33,157 nucleotides of DNA from Oscillospiraceae bacterium (GTDB lineage Bacteria > Bacillota > Clostridia > Oscillospirales > CAG-272): assembly GCA_015065365.1 (NCBI GenBank), contig SVQL01000008.1, positions 1-33,157 on the forward strand, given 5' to 3'. Positions 9,176 to 17,428 of the stretch are shown here, piece after piece (position 1 is the first letter of the stretch; each line of letters starts with the position of its first letter). Both the position numbers and the translations under genes were made by a program. The notes below the pieces were generated by a model. It was not told the DNA's origin. It made no database searches and saw only the letters and a list, made by a program, of their open reading frames with translations.

Positions 9176-9204
9176 ATTATATATTATTTCTCGTCTTTTT
9201 TCAA
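9176..9204 (-). promoter_or_regulatory. Promoter of the pseudouridine synthase-lnt operon
   Basis: TTGAAA (9204-9199), 17 bp, TATAAT (9181-9176) on the minus strand, 30 bp before the start at 9145. Confidence 0.72.
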
Positions 9205-9240
9205 GAGATTTCTCAAATAATTTAAATTTCTCTCAATATA

Positions 9241-9269
9241 TTTACAAAACGGCGTTTTCGTGGTAAAAT
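9241..9269 (+). promoter_or_regulatory. Promoter of mtaB
   Basis: TTTACA (9241-9246), 17 bp, TAAAAT (9264-9269) on the plus strand, divergent from the promoter at 9176-9204 and 27 bp before the mtaB start. Confidence 0.65.
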
Positions 9270-9296
9270 AGGATATATATTTTTTGGGAGCGTAAT

Positions 9297-10610
9297 ATGG
9301 CATATAAGAACAAAACCGTGGGTATATATACCCTCGGCTGTAAGGTAAACCAATATGAGTCCGAAGCTATCTCCGAGGAGCTTGAGCGCCGCGGCTTCAG
9401 CATCGTCAGCCCTGCTTGCGTCTGTGATGCTTACGTAATAAATACGTGTACTGTAACTGCGGAATCCGACAGAAAGGCTCGTCAGTTCATTCGTAGGGCT
9501 ATCGGAAAAAATGCGAATGCTGCCGTCGTCGTAACGGGCTGCATGGCTCAAATTTCCGCAGATGAGATAGCGGCTATCGAGGGCGTTGACGCGGTTGTCG
9601 GCAACGCAGACAAAATGTCCTGCGCCGAAATTATCGAGCGCCTTTTTGCAAACGGAAAGAATGAAAAAACAGAAATTTTCATAACGGATATTAAAAGCAG
9701 TCCTTTTGAAAAAATGAGAATCGGGCATTTTGACCGCACACGCGCTTACGTAAAAATTGAGGACGGCTGCGAGAGCCGCTGCACCTACTGCATAATTCCT
9801 GACGCGCGCGGCGGTATTCGCTCAAAGCCCGTCGAGGACGTAATAAGCGAGGTCACCGCGCTTACTCGCGGCGGTTGCCGCGAAATAGTACTTACCGGTA
9901 TTGAAACAGGCTCCTACGGCAAAGACCTCGGCGGAATTGACCTTGCTGATCTGCTCTGCCGAATAGACAAAATCGAGGGCATTGGCAGAGTCCGGCTCGG
10001 CTCGCTCGATCCCTCTCTTATAAAAGAGGATTTTGTCAAGCGTATCGCAGAACTTGAGAGCCTCGCGCCCCATTTTCATCTTTCCCTGCAAAGCGGAAGC
10101 AACCGTATACTCGCGCTTATGAAGCGCAAATATAACGCCCGTCAAGCAATGGCGGCAATCGAGCTTTTGCGGAAGTACATACCGAACGTAAAGTTCACCA
10201 CGGATATTATCGTCGGCTTTCCGCAGGAAAGCGAGGAGAATTTTGGAGAGACTGTGGAATTTGTCAAGGCAGCGGGATTTCTGACCGCGCATATTTTCCC
10301 TTATTCCAAACGCAAGGGCACTCCCGCCGCAATTATGCAAGGGCAGATATCCAAGGACGAAAAAAGCCGCAGACTACATTTGCTTGAAGCCGTGGAGGCT
10401 GACGTAAGGCGCGGTATACTGGAGGCGGAAATAGAGCGCGGCAACGTAAAAGATGTCCTTTTCGAAACCTTTTCGGACGGTGTTGCTGTTGGACACACCG
10501 CAGACTTTTTGGAGGTACACGTTCCGTCCTCGCGCCCTCTCCACGCAGAAATATATCCCATTCGCTTTATATCCACGGACGGAAACGTTTTATTTGGAGA
10601 AATAGCTTGA
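9297..10610 (+). CDS. mtaB: tRNA (t6A37)-C2 methylthiotransferase MtaB
   Basis: A radical-SAM enzyme that converts t6A37 to ms2t6A37 in tRNAs reading ANN codons. The N-terminal methylthiotransferase domain has its three cluster cysteines in TLGCKVNQYESE (Cys15), INTCTVT and VVTGCMAQ. The radical-SAM cluster motif is CESRCTYC, about residues 157-164. A TRAM-like RNA-binding segment covers roughly 370-437. At 437 residues the length matches MtaB rather than MiaB, and GCKVNQYES is the MtaB form. GGGAG lies 6 nt before the ATG. Confidence 0.94.
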   Translation: MAYKNKTVGIYTLGCKVNQYESEAISEELERRGFSIVSPACVCDAYVINTCTVTAESDRKARQFIRRAIGKNANAAVVVTGCMAQISADEIAAIEGVDAVVGNADKMSCAEIIERLFANGKNEKTEIFITDIKSSPFEKMRIGHFDRTRAYVKIEDGCESRCTYCIIPDARGGIRSKPVEDVISEVTALTRGGCREIVLTGIETGSYGKDLGGIDLADLLCRIDKIEGIGRVRLGSLDPSLIKEDFVKRIAELESLAPHFHLSLQSGSNRILALMKRKYNARQAMAAIELLRKYIPNVKFTTDIIVGFPQESEENFGETVEFVKAAGFLTAHIFPYSKRKGTPAAIMQGQISKDEKSRRLHLLEAVEADVRRGILEAEIERGNVKDVLFETFSDGVAVGHTADFLEVHVPSSRPLHAEIYPIRFISTDGNVLFGEIA

Positions 10611-10676
10611 TTTAAAAACTGTAATTCCGTGCTTTTACGGCACAAAAAAATAAAAGAAAAAATTTCTAAAAAACTA

Positions 10677-10705
10677 TTGCATTTTTTTTTGAGTTATGGT
10701 ATAAT
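10677..10705 (+). promoter_or_regulatory. sigma-A promoter of rpmB
   Basis: TTGCAT (10677-10682), 17 bp, TATAAT (10700-10705) on the plus strand. Confidence 0.75.
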
Positions 10706-10739
10706 AACAAATGTTCTATGGATAAATCAAGAAAGTTAC

Positions 10740-10756
10740 ACGTGCTTTAAGCACGT
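10740..10756 (+). promoter_or_regulatory. Small hairpin in the rpmB leader next to the RBS
   Basis: ACGTGC (10740-10745) pairs perfectly with GCACGT (10751-10756) across a TTTAA loop, ending just before the GAGGAGGTG ribosome binding site of rpmB. It could tune translation or be incidental. Confidence 0.35.
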
Positions 10757-10771
10757 TGAGGAGGTGTCAAA

Positions 10772-10957
10772 ATGGCAAAGTGCAGTATTTGCGGAAAAGG
10801 AGTTGTTTTCGGTCAGGCCGTATCACACTCACATCGCAAGACCAACAGAACCTGGAAGCCCAACATCCGCAAGGTAAAAGCAATTGTTGACGGTACGCCT
10901 AAGACCGTTGCTGTTTGCTCCCGTTGCCTTCGTTCGGGTAAGGTAAACAGAGCGTGA
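10772..10957 (+). CDS. rpmB: 50S ribosomal protein L28
   Basis: A 61-residue large-subunit protein. The start MAKCSICGKGVVFG, the SHSHRKTNRTWKPN core and VCSRCLRSGKV are diagnostic. Two CxxC pairs make this the zinc-binding (C+) form. The very strong GAGGAGGTG binding site lies 7 nt before the ATG. It is monocistronic. Confidence 0.97.
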   Translation: MAKCSICGKGVVFGQAVSHSHRKTNRTWKPNIRKVKAIVDGTPKTVAVCSRCLRSGKVNRA

Positions 10958-10980
10958 GTTTTTATAACAGTCACGAATAG

Positions 10981-11040
10981 AAAAGCAGACTTATTTCCTT
11001 CGCCAAAGCGTTGGATACAGAGTCTGCTTTTTTGTTTTTT
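10981..11040 (+). terminator. Terminator of rpmB
   Basis: AAAAGCAGACT (10981-10991) pairs with AGTCTGCTTTT (11021-11031), with a smaller inner hairpin, and is followed by TTGTTTTTT. Confidence 0.82.
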
Positions 11041-11057
11041 CCGCGCAATGGATTTTA

Positions 11058-11086
11058 TTGACAAATTCCTATTTTTTTGATATAAT
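11058..11086 (+). promoter_or_regulatory. sigma-A promoter of the ABC/ApbE operon
   Basis: A perfect TTGACA (11058-11063), 17 bp, TATAAT (11081-11086), 32 bp before the permease start. Confidence 0.82.
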
Positions 11087-11118
11087 TTATATAGTGTATT
11101 TGATAATAAGGAGAAGTT

Positions 11119-14043
11119 ATGCTCTGGGAACTTTACGATGACATCAAAAGCTACATAAAGATGACCTTTATTCCCTCAATGCGGAATATTTTTTCGTCGA
11201 TAAGAAGCCTTATCAGCATGATTCTCGTTATGCTTGTTTTGCAGGTGCTCTTAAGTGTTATATGCATTGCTGGCATTGAAAATATAAAAAGACAAAACGA
11301 GACCTTGGATAAATTTCAAGCCGATATTGAGGCTGTTGCTGTCGAGGGTGCTGACGTTGGAGACAGCGCAGGCTCGCACGCCTTGTCCGACGCCTTTCAG
11401 ACTGCCAAGAACGGCACGTTCATTCTCATAGGTGCGCTCGGCTTGTGGGCGCTCTGCTCCCTTGCGGTTTACCAGCGAATAGCCTCCGCGTCGGCAGACC
11501 GTGACAGATACGTTTGGGGAATGTACGTCGTACACGGAGCAAAGAAAAAGAAGGTACGGGCTATGCTCAAATGTGAGCTGTTTGCTCCGCACCTCGTAGC
11601 AACCTTGCTCGGATATCCCATAGCGCTTCTCCTTTGCAATCTGCTTCTCGGCGGCGAATACCGCTTTTCGGTTATCCCCATTATTATAATCCTGCTGCTT
11701 TCGCTTATATGCATTCTCCTCGTGGTAGAGTACGAATGTCTGCTCATAAGAAACATGACTCCAACGTATATGCTTCGCGAGGAGGATTCTCCAAAAAGCA
11801 TTTCCTATCCACGCAAGCACAGCACTCTCGTAAAGGGATTTACCCCCTCGCGCTACGGAAGAAGCTCCTTTTCCCGAATGAGAAAATATTACGTTTCTCT
11901 TTCCGCCGTTGCCGCTATTCCCGCGCTCCTTTGGATATGTCTTTTAGTGTCCGCAAAGGGTGAAACGGGATTTTTGAAGCAGGATGTTGAGGAATTCACC
12001 ATAAAAAGCCAAATAGGTCTCTCCGAGGACGACCTCAAAGCAATACGAGAAAAGGCTCTTGAATTTTCCGATAAGATCACCTCTGTCGGAGCGTCCGCCT
12101 CCTACGACGCGTCGGGTATACATACCCACCTTCTCGCAGACAAATCCAAGCTCTCCGAGGACAGATACTCTCCGTATTTCACGACCACCTACGGTGACAA
12201 TCTTCTGACTCTTACGATGAACGATACCGCGTTTAAGCACTACACGGGCTATCAAACGGCAAGAGTCGCTCGCGGCACCGTGTCTATCGTATATCCTTCG
12301 AGCAAATCCGACTATGCCTTTGAAGAGGGCGACAGAATTTTTATCGCCGTATCAAAGCTTGACGGTAACGTGCGCGTGGTAGACTCAAATGCCACTGAAC
12401 TGCTCAAGTCCGATCTTACAAAAGAATACGATTACGTTGAGCTTGACGTAGCTTACGTTACCAAATGCGCCGAGGAAAGCTTATCGGGAAGCGGATTCTT
12501 GAACGTTAAGCAAACATATTTCGTTCTCAACGATCAGGATTATCTTGAGATAACCTCTATTATGAATTACAGCGCGAGCGTTTATGAATACGAATACACC
12601 TCCGCTATGGACGAAAAAGCAAGCTTTAATATAACCGTTCCCGCAGCTGAGCTCGGCGAGCTTCCTGCGGAAGGTGATTGCGTTCAGCTTTCGGGAACAT
12701 ATACCGCAAGGGTCACGCTCAAAAACGTCAATTCCATATATTTCAAGGAACCGACTACTCTTGAAAAGGATATTAACAATACCTTCAGATTCGCCTACAT
12801 AAATTCGGTAACGTCAGACGGCACGACCGTTACGCTCAACGTAACGCCGCAGGATACCTTCAGCTTCAAAACGCCCTTTGGTTCAACGGTAGCGAAAGTA
12901 GGGATTGGCACTCCGAAAATGACTACTCATGACGACGTTTACTTTATAAATACTGCGGGTGAGGATTTGATCTTCTCGAACGGAACCGTAGAAATCCACG
13001 ATTACATAAGGGTACACAGGTCATCGCGAGTCAGCGGCGCTGAAGCGGGATTTCACGCTATTCTTCCCCAACAAATCCTGAACGTAACCGAGGGCAGACT
13101 CCCACTTGAGGAGCTTTTCGCCAACGACGATTTCATTATTGCTGCCGCTGACAGCAATACACAGGCAACGCTCGGAATAGACGCGGGTAATGTTGAGCAA
13201 GGCGCGCTTACGCTCGTTCTTCCCTCGTCTGATAAGCATTATCTGAATATTGCCGAGGGCGATGAGCTACTTCTCGGTATAACGCTTGAGGACGTATTCG
13301 GCTACGATCCAAACGCAGAGTCTACGGAAAGCAAATACGATATACTCAATTCGCACGTGCACAACAATCAGTACGACTACGTTCCGCTTACGGTTACTAA
13401 AATAATATACAGTGATTCCGTTGAACGCGTGCACGTCTTTCTAAGTAGCAAGGATTTTTCAAGAGTAATCGCAAAGCACGGCGCTTATACGACCGTAACG
13501 GTATCTCTTGATGAAAGCACGGCCAGCGAGGAATACTCCGTCATACGCAACTGGCTTGGCGGATTCGTTTCAAATGACGTCAGACTGACAAGCGTTTCGT
13601 CCTCGGGCGCATATCTTGACCGCCTGCTTCGCGAGAACGCAGACTACTCGTCCGTAATACTTCTTATCAGTATACTTATCCCTATGATAATTCCGTTTGT
13701 ATGGTATTACCCCCTCTCTACCCTCTTTGACCGCAGACGCTCTGAAATAAAGGTTCTTGAGGCAATAGGCAAAACGAGAAAACAGATTTACGCAAGCTTT
13801 GCCGCCGAGGGTGCACTGCTGTGCGCTTGCGCCTTTTTGACAGTTCCCGTTCTGTGCGGTCCCGTTATGCTGATCTATAAGCTATCCTGCATATTCTTCC
13901 GCTTACCCATAGAATTTGAATATTCTTATCTGTCTCTTCCTATTCTCATAGTGGGCGGACTGGCTGTTGCGCTTTGCGCGGCTATCTGCTTCCTAGTCTG
14001 CTTGGCAGGCACTCTGCCTCGCAAAAAAACACGTAAAAATTAA
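11119..14043 (+). CDS. FtsX-like ABC transporter permease with a large ectodomain
   Basis: A membrane subunit of a type VII (MacB/LolCDE/FtsX-like) ABC system, 974 residues. Hydrophobic segments lie near residues 28-50, 95-115, 155-205 (a pair) and 255-280. A hydrophilic domain of about 570 residues follows, then three C-terminal segments (for example VILLISILIPMIIPFVWYY, GALLCACAFLTVPVL, LPILIVGGLAVALCAAICFL). The cytoplasmic link EIKVLEAIGKTRKQI is the FtsX-family coupling region. AAGGAGAAG precedes the ATG. The ATPase follows after 9 nt. The ectodomain is very long for the family and has no recognisable enzymatic motif. The substrate is unknown: such systems export peptides or lipoproteins, or transmit mechanical signals to envelope enzymes. 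Confidence 0.85.
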   Translation: MLWELYDDIKSYIKMTFIPSMRNIFSSIRSLISMILVMLVLQVLLSVICIAGIENIKRQNETLDKFQADIEAVAVEGADVGDSAGSHALSDAFQTAKNGTFILIGALGLWALCSLAVYQRIASASADRDRYVWGMYVVHGAKKKKVRAMLKCELFAPHLVATLLGYPIALLLCNLLLGGEYRFSVIPIIIILLLSLICILLVVEYECLLIRNMTPTYMLREEDSPKSISYPRKHSTLVKGFTPSRYGRSSFSRMRKYYVSLSAVAAIPALLWICLLVSAKGETGFLKQDVEEFTIKSQIGLSEDDLKAIREKALEFSDKITSVGASASYDASGIHTHLLADKSKLSEDRYSPYFTTTYGDNLLTLTMNDTAFKHYTGYQTARVARGTVSIVYPSSKSDYAFEEGDRIFIAVSKLDGNVRVVDSNATELLKSDLTKEYDYVELDVAYVTKCAEESLSGSGFLNVKQTYFVLNDQDYLEITSIMNYSASVYEYEYTSAMDEKASFNITVPAAELGELPAEGDCVQLSGTYTARVTLKNVNSIYFKEPTTLEKDINNTFRFAYINSVTSDGTTVTLNVTPQDTFSFKTPFGSTVAKVGIGTPKMTTHDDVYFINTAGEDLIFSNGTVEIHDYIRVHRSSRVSGAEAGFHAILPQQILNVTEGRLPLEELFANDDFIIAAADSNTQATLGIDAGNVEQGALTLVLPSSDKHYLNIAEGDELLLGITLEDVFGYDPNAESTESKYDILNSHVHNNQYDYVPLTVTKIIYSDSVERVHVFLSSKDFSRVIAKHGAYTTVTVSLDESTASEEYSVIRNWLGGFVSNDVRLTSVSSSGAYLDRLLRENADYSSVILLISILIPMIIPFVWYYPLSTLFDRRRSEIKVLEAIGKTRKQIYASFAAEGALLCACAFLTVPVLCGPVMLIYKLSCIFFRLPIEFEYSYLSLPILIVGGLAVALCAAICFLVCLAGTLPRKKTRKN

Positions 14044-14052
14044 GGAGAACGT

Positions 14053-14736
14053 ATGGCAATTCTTGAAGCTATTGACATAATAAAGCAATATAAGCGCGCG
14101 GGAAACACCGTCACTGCGCTCAATCGCGCATCTATAAGGGTTGACGAGGGAGAATTCGTAGCCATAACGGGAGTTTCAGGCTCGGGCAAAAGCACGTTTA
14201 TAAACATCTGCGCGGGACTCGACACTCCCAACGCAGGCTCGGTCATGCTCGGAGGTCGAATGATAACCTCACTCTCTCAAAACGAGCTTACCGAATACCG
14301 TGGAAAAACCGTGGGCTTCGTATTTCAGTCACACAAGCTGATTCCCCATCTGACCGCCTACGAAAACATACTTCTGCCGCTCAACGCCGCAAACAGAAAG
14401 CAGGAAAAGCACGAGGAGCGCTTTAAGCTGTTGGTCGATTCTCTCGGTATTCGCGACCGCCTTGCGCATCTCCCCTCGGAGCTTTCGGGCGGTCAGGCGC
14501 AAAGAGTGGCAATAGCGCGCGCTCTTATCCACTACCCCCGTATTCTCTTTGCTGACGAGCCTACGGGAAACCTCGACAGAAAGAATGCAGACGAGGTGGT
14601 TGACCTTTTGGTAAGTCTTAAAGACAGCCTCAAGCAGACTATGGTAGTCGTAACACATGATCCCAAAACTGCAGAGCGTGCCGACAGAATTTACAATATG
14701 GAAGACGGCTTCCTCGTTGAGGTGAAGCGCAAATGA
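14053..14736 (+). CDS. ABC transporter ATP-binding protein, LolD/MacB type
   Basis: Cytoplasmic ATPase that powers the neighbouring permease. It has all canonical motifs: Walker A GVSGSGKST (about residues 36-44), the Q-loop region GFVFQSHKLIPHLT, the signature LSGGQAQRVAIARAL, Walker B ILFADEPTGNLD and the H-loop VVVTHDP. At 227 residues it is a stand-alone nucleotide-binding subunit. GGAG lies before the ATG, and the stop overlaps the start of the next gene by 4 bp (ATGA), indicating translational coupling. Confidence 0.95.
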   Translation: MAILEAIDIIKQYKRAGNTVTALNRASIRVDEGEFVAITGVSGSGKSTFINICAGLDTPNAGSVMLGGRMITSLSQNELTEYRGKTVGFVFQSHKLIPHLTAYENILLPLNAANRKQEKHEERFKLLVDSLGIRDRLAHLPSELSGGQAQRVAIARALIHYPRILFADEPTGNLDRKNADEVVDLLVSLKDSLKQTMVVVTHDPKTAERADRIYNMEDGFLVEVKRK

Positions 14737-15431
14737 CGTACGCGGTTGTCGACTGTCGCATAACTCACGACGTTGAGTATGCGTTGCTTAACTACGCCGA
14801 CAAAATAATAAAGTTACCGCCGCACCCCGCGCTCGCGGCTCCCGTCGCATCGCACCCGGATATGCTTATTTGGTCGTTCGAACGTAAAATCGTCACGTAC
14901 GAAGATTATTTTTCGATTGCTCAAAATGAGCTTCTTGAGCTTTGCTCGCTCGGCTTTGAGCTTGTGACGGAGAAGGCTTGCCCCAACGCTGTGTATCCAC
15001 GCGACGTGCGCCTAAACTGCGCCGTAGTGGGAAATCATGCGCTTGCCAATCTCAAATATACGTCCGAGCGCATAAAAAACAGCTCTCTTGAGCTTTTGCA
15101 CACAAACCAAGGATATACAAAGTGCGCGACGGTTGTAGTCAATGATAACGCGATAATAACATCTGACCCGTCGGTTTTCAATGCCGCTATGCAGGCGGGT
15201 ATCGACGCACTTAAAATAAGCGAGGGGCACGTAAGGCTTGACGGCTATGATACGGGCTTTATCGGAGGTGCTACGGGCGTTACGGACAACGAAGTCCTCT
15301 TTACGGGCGCCCTTTCCTCACACCCCGACGCCGAAAGTATAAAAGAATTTTGCGCCCGCCACGGCAAGCGCGCCGTATCCCTATCACCCGCACCGCTTTA
15401 CGACTACGGGACCGTGTTTTTCTTTGATTAG
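14733..15431 (+). CDS. DUF6873-like protein, possible GME fold
   Basis: A 232-residue predicted cytoplasmic protein with no signal peptide or membrane segment. It resembles the DUF6873 family that genome annotation places in the GME (guanidino-group modifying enzyme-like) fold; I recognise it by overall pattern (VYPRDVRLNCAVVGNH, IISDPS-like ITSDPSVF, GFIGGATGV), not by a search. The GME-like repeat of short strand-loop motifs is plausible, but a full Cys/His/Asp catalytic set is not evident, so activity is uncertain. It is translationally coupled to the ABC ATPase by an ATGA overlap and precedes apbE by 23 nt. Confidence 0.65.
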   Translation: MTYAVVDCRITHDVEYALLNYADKIIKLPPHPALAAPVASHPDMLIWSFERKIVTYEDYFSIAQNELLELCSLGFELVTEKACPNAVYPRDVRLNCAVVGNHALANLKYTSERIKNSSLELLHTNQGYTKCATVVVNDNAIITSDPSVFNAAMQAGIDALKISEGHVRLDGYDTGFIGGATGVTDNEVLFTGALSSHPDAESIKEFCARHGKRAVSLSPAPLYDYGTVFFFD

Positions 15432-15454
15432 ATAATAAGCAAAAGGAGTCGAAT

Positions 15455-16480
15455 ATGAAAAAAGTACTTAAAAGAGCTATTTTGCTCTTACTTTGCGCGC
15501 TTATTGCCGTACCGCTCAGCGCATGCGATAAAAGGAGAAAAAAGTATACCGACTCCTATTTCGGCTATTTTGATTCCTTCGCTGAATTCACACTCTACAC
15601 CGACTCAGAGGAACACTTCGAGCATTACAGCGACATAGTTGAGCGCGAGCTAAAAAAATACCACGAAATGCTCGATGCTTACAACGGATACGATGGCAAA
15701 ATAAATATATATTCCCTCAATGAAGGCGCTGCCAATACGCCTATGAAGCCCGAGCCCGAGCTTTTCTTTTTCCTTGAAAAATCCAAGGAGCTTCACGAGC
15801 TGACGGACGGCTATACGTCAGTAACACTCGGTGCGGTAACGGCTATCTGGAAGGACGCAATAAAAAACGGCGTACCGCCAAATGAGGAAAGCTTGAGAAA
15901 TGTCTCGGAGCATACGGATATAAATGACTTGATTCTTGATAGTGATGAATGGACGGTCGCGTTTGCGGACGAACATCTTAAGCTTGACGCGGGCGCTTTG
16001 GGCAAGGGCTTTGCCGCTGACTGTATCGCGGATATTCTCTCTCTTGAGGGCTGTAAGGAACCGTTCATGCTTAATCTTGGCGGAACGCTTGCCGCAAGAG
16101 GTGAAAAGCCCGACGGCACACCATGGCTTGCGGGAATACAAGCCCCCGACGGCGGTGAGCTTGACGGCATTTCAATCAATCTCTCGCGCTTTGAGTACAC
16201 CACCAACGCCCTTTCCACAAGTGGCTCGTATCACCGCGGATTTGAATACGAGGGCGTTATCTATCACCATATAATAAACCCTTATACGCTGATGCCCGAA
16301 AATAATTTCACGTCGGTCAGCGTTAATTGCAGCTCTGCCGCAAGGGCAGACGCGCTATCCACCGCTCTATTTTCTATGTCACCAGAGCAAGGACAAGCTC
16401 TTGTGGAGTCCCTTGATGGCATCGAAGCCGTGTGGCTTTTGGCTGACGGCAGAGTGATAAAAAGCAACGGCATAGAATAA
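15455..16480 (+). CDS. apbE: FAD:protein FMN transferase, lipoprotein
   Basis: Transfers FMN from FAD to a Thr/Ser of target proteins outside the membrane. It has a signal peptide with lipobox VPLSAC (Cys24). ApbE signatures are DSFAEFTLYTD near the start, LDAGALGKGFAADCIAD, FMLNLGGTLAARG, YTTNALSTSGSYHRGF, HHIINPYTLMP and the metal-binding ARADALSTALFSM. At 341 residues it has the usual size. AAAAGGAG precedes the ATG. No FMN-binding-domain substrate is encoded in the window, so its target lies elsewhere in the genome. Confidence 0.95.
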   Translation: MKKVLKRAILLLLCALIAVPLSACDKRRKKYTDSYFGYFDSFAEFTLYTDSEEHFEHYSDIVERELKKYHEMLDAYNGYDGKINIYSLNEGAANTPMKPEPELFFFLEKSKELHELTDGYTSVTLGAVTAIWKDAIKNGVPPNEESLRNVSEHTDINDLILDSDEWTVAFADEHLKLDAGALGKGFAADCIADILSLEGCKEPFMLNLGGTLAARGEKPDGTPWLAGIQAPDGGELDGISINLSRFEYTTNALSTSGSYHRGFEYEGVIYHHIINPYTLMPENNFTSVSVNCSSAARADALSTALFSMSPEQGQALVESLDGIEAVWLLADGRVIKSNGIE

Positions 16481-16503
16481 CTAAAACGAAAAGGAGGAGA
16501 AAA

Positions 16504-16839
16504 ATGAATAAAAAAGATATAGTTCTCTTCCTGTGCATAGTTGTGTCATCAATTTTGACGTTTGCCGTTCTTTGGCTTGCTTTGGTGCCTCGCGGTGACG
16601 TCGCCGTAGTCAATGTGGACGGCGAGGAATACGCAAGGCTCCCACTTGACGAAAATACCGAGTTTTTGGTAAAAAGCGGGTATGGTGAAAATCTCGTGGT
16701 CGTAGAAGACGGAGAAGTATATATAAAGGAAGCGGATTGTCCTGATAAGGTGTGCGTAAGAACGGGCAAGGCAAACGCCATGAAAAGTGTCGTTTGCGCG
16801 CCGCACAGACTCGTCGTGACGGTGGAGGGAAAGTCATGA
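16504..16839 (+). CDS. NusG domain II membrane protein (EetA-like)
   Basis: A 111-residue protein with one N-terminal membrane anchor (DIVLFLCIVVSSILTFAVLW) and an extracytoplasmic NusG_II domain (VAVVNVDGEEYARLPL, VYIKEADCPDKVCVRTGK, VVCAPHRLVVTV). Cys residues in DCPDKVC and VCAPH are typical of the family. In Listeria a protein of this type (EetA) belongs to the flavin-based extracellular electron transfer locus together with an ApbE-type FmnB and EetB. AAGGAGGAG precedes the ATG. The stop overlaps the next start by 4 bp. Confidence 0.85.
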   Translation: MNKKDIVLFLCIVVSSILTFAVLWLALVPRGDVAVVNVDGEEYARLPLDENTEFLVKSGYGENLVVVEDGEVYIKEADCPDKVCVRTGKANAMKSVVCAPHRLVVTVEGKS

Positions 16840-17336
16840 AAAAAAAAGGAGCTGCAAAAACCGTAGCGCTTTGGGGCATGCTTATTGCTCTCGGACTTGT
16901 GTTCGGATATATCGAGCACCTCGTTCCCCTTCCAATCGGTATTTACGGCATAAAGCTGGGGCTTTCAAATCTTGTTACACTCGTAGCGCTCTATACACTT
17001 GGCGCGCACGCGGCAATTTATATAAATCTTATAAGAATATTTCTCTCGTCGCTGCTATTCGGCAACGCCGTGTCTCTCGCATATAGCCTTGCGGGTGGAC
17101 TTACCGCAGTAATAATAATGATCATAGCAAAAAAAATCTGGAAATTCGGAACGGTTGGCGTAAGTGTTCTCGGAGGGCTCACTCATAATCTTGCGCAGCT
17201 TGCAGTAGCCGTATTTATGGTAAACAACTTAAAAATAGCATTTTACCTGCCCGTACTGATCGCCGCAGGCGCAGTAACGGGATTTATCATAGGCACGTGT
17301 GCCATTCCAATCATAAAAAATCGGCAGAAGAGTTAA
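16836..17336 (+). CDS. Gx transporter / heptaprenyl diphosphate synthase component I-type membrane protein (EetB-like)
   Basis: A 166-residue polytopic membrane protein of the Hpre_diP_synt_I family. About five hydrophobic segments are visible, including ALGLVFGYIEHLVPLP and LAGGLTAVIIMIIAKK, and the motif GIKLGLSNLVTLVALY is typical. I chose ATG 16836 because GGAGGG lies 6 nt upstream and it overlaps the previous stop (ATGA). A longer frame from 16752 has no such support. The C-terminus TGFIIGTCAIPIIKN reappears in diverged form at 18690-18735. Despite the family name a direct role in prenyl synthesis is doubtful; EetB-like electron transfer or ECF-like transport is more likely. Confidence 0.85.
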   Translation: MKKKGAAKTVALWGMLIALGLVFGYIEHLVPLPIGIYGIKLGLSNLVTLVALYTLGAHAAIYINLIRIFLSSLLFGNAVSLAYSLAGGLTAVIIMIIAKKIWKFGTVGVSVLGGLTHNLAQLAVAVFMVNNLKIAFYLPVLIAAGAVTGFIIGTCAIPIIKNRQKS

Positions 17337-17355
17337 AGCTTCCGCCGATTTTTTT
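17315..17355 (+). terminator. Operon terminator overlapping the Gx-protein stop codon
   Basis: A 16 bp stem with one mismatch (17315-17330 with 17339-17354) and a run of Ts. The left arm encodes the last codons of the Gx protein. Confidence 0.9.
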
Positions 17356-17379
17356 GGAAGCACTGTTTTTGCAAACACA

Positions 17380-17416
17380 AAAGCGAAGGGCGTACCTGCT
17401 ATATCGCAGATACGCC
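17380..17416 (-). terminator. Probable terminator of the 17429-18277 gene
   Basis: An 11 bp stem with one G-U pair (17416-17406 with 17399-17389) just past the stop at 17429, followed by CTTCGCTTTTG on the minus strand. The U-tract is weak. Confidence 0.6.
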
Positions 17417-17428
17417 ACGCGTGGATTT

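Noticed and set aside
10611-10676. A terminator after mtaB
   Set aside because: Only a weak CCGT/ACGG stem followed by A residues, not Ts, on the plus strand.
16752-16835. An upstream extension of the Gx protein start (ATG 16752)
   Set aside because: It overlaps the NusG_II gene by 88 bp, adds a charged non-family sequence, and the ATG at 16836 has a good binding site.
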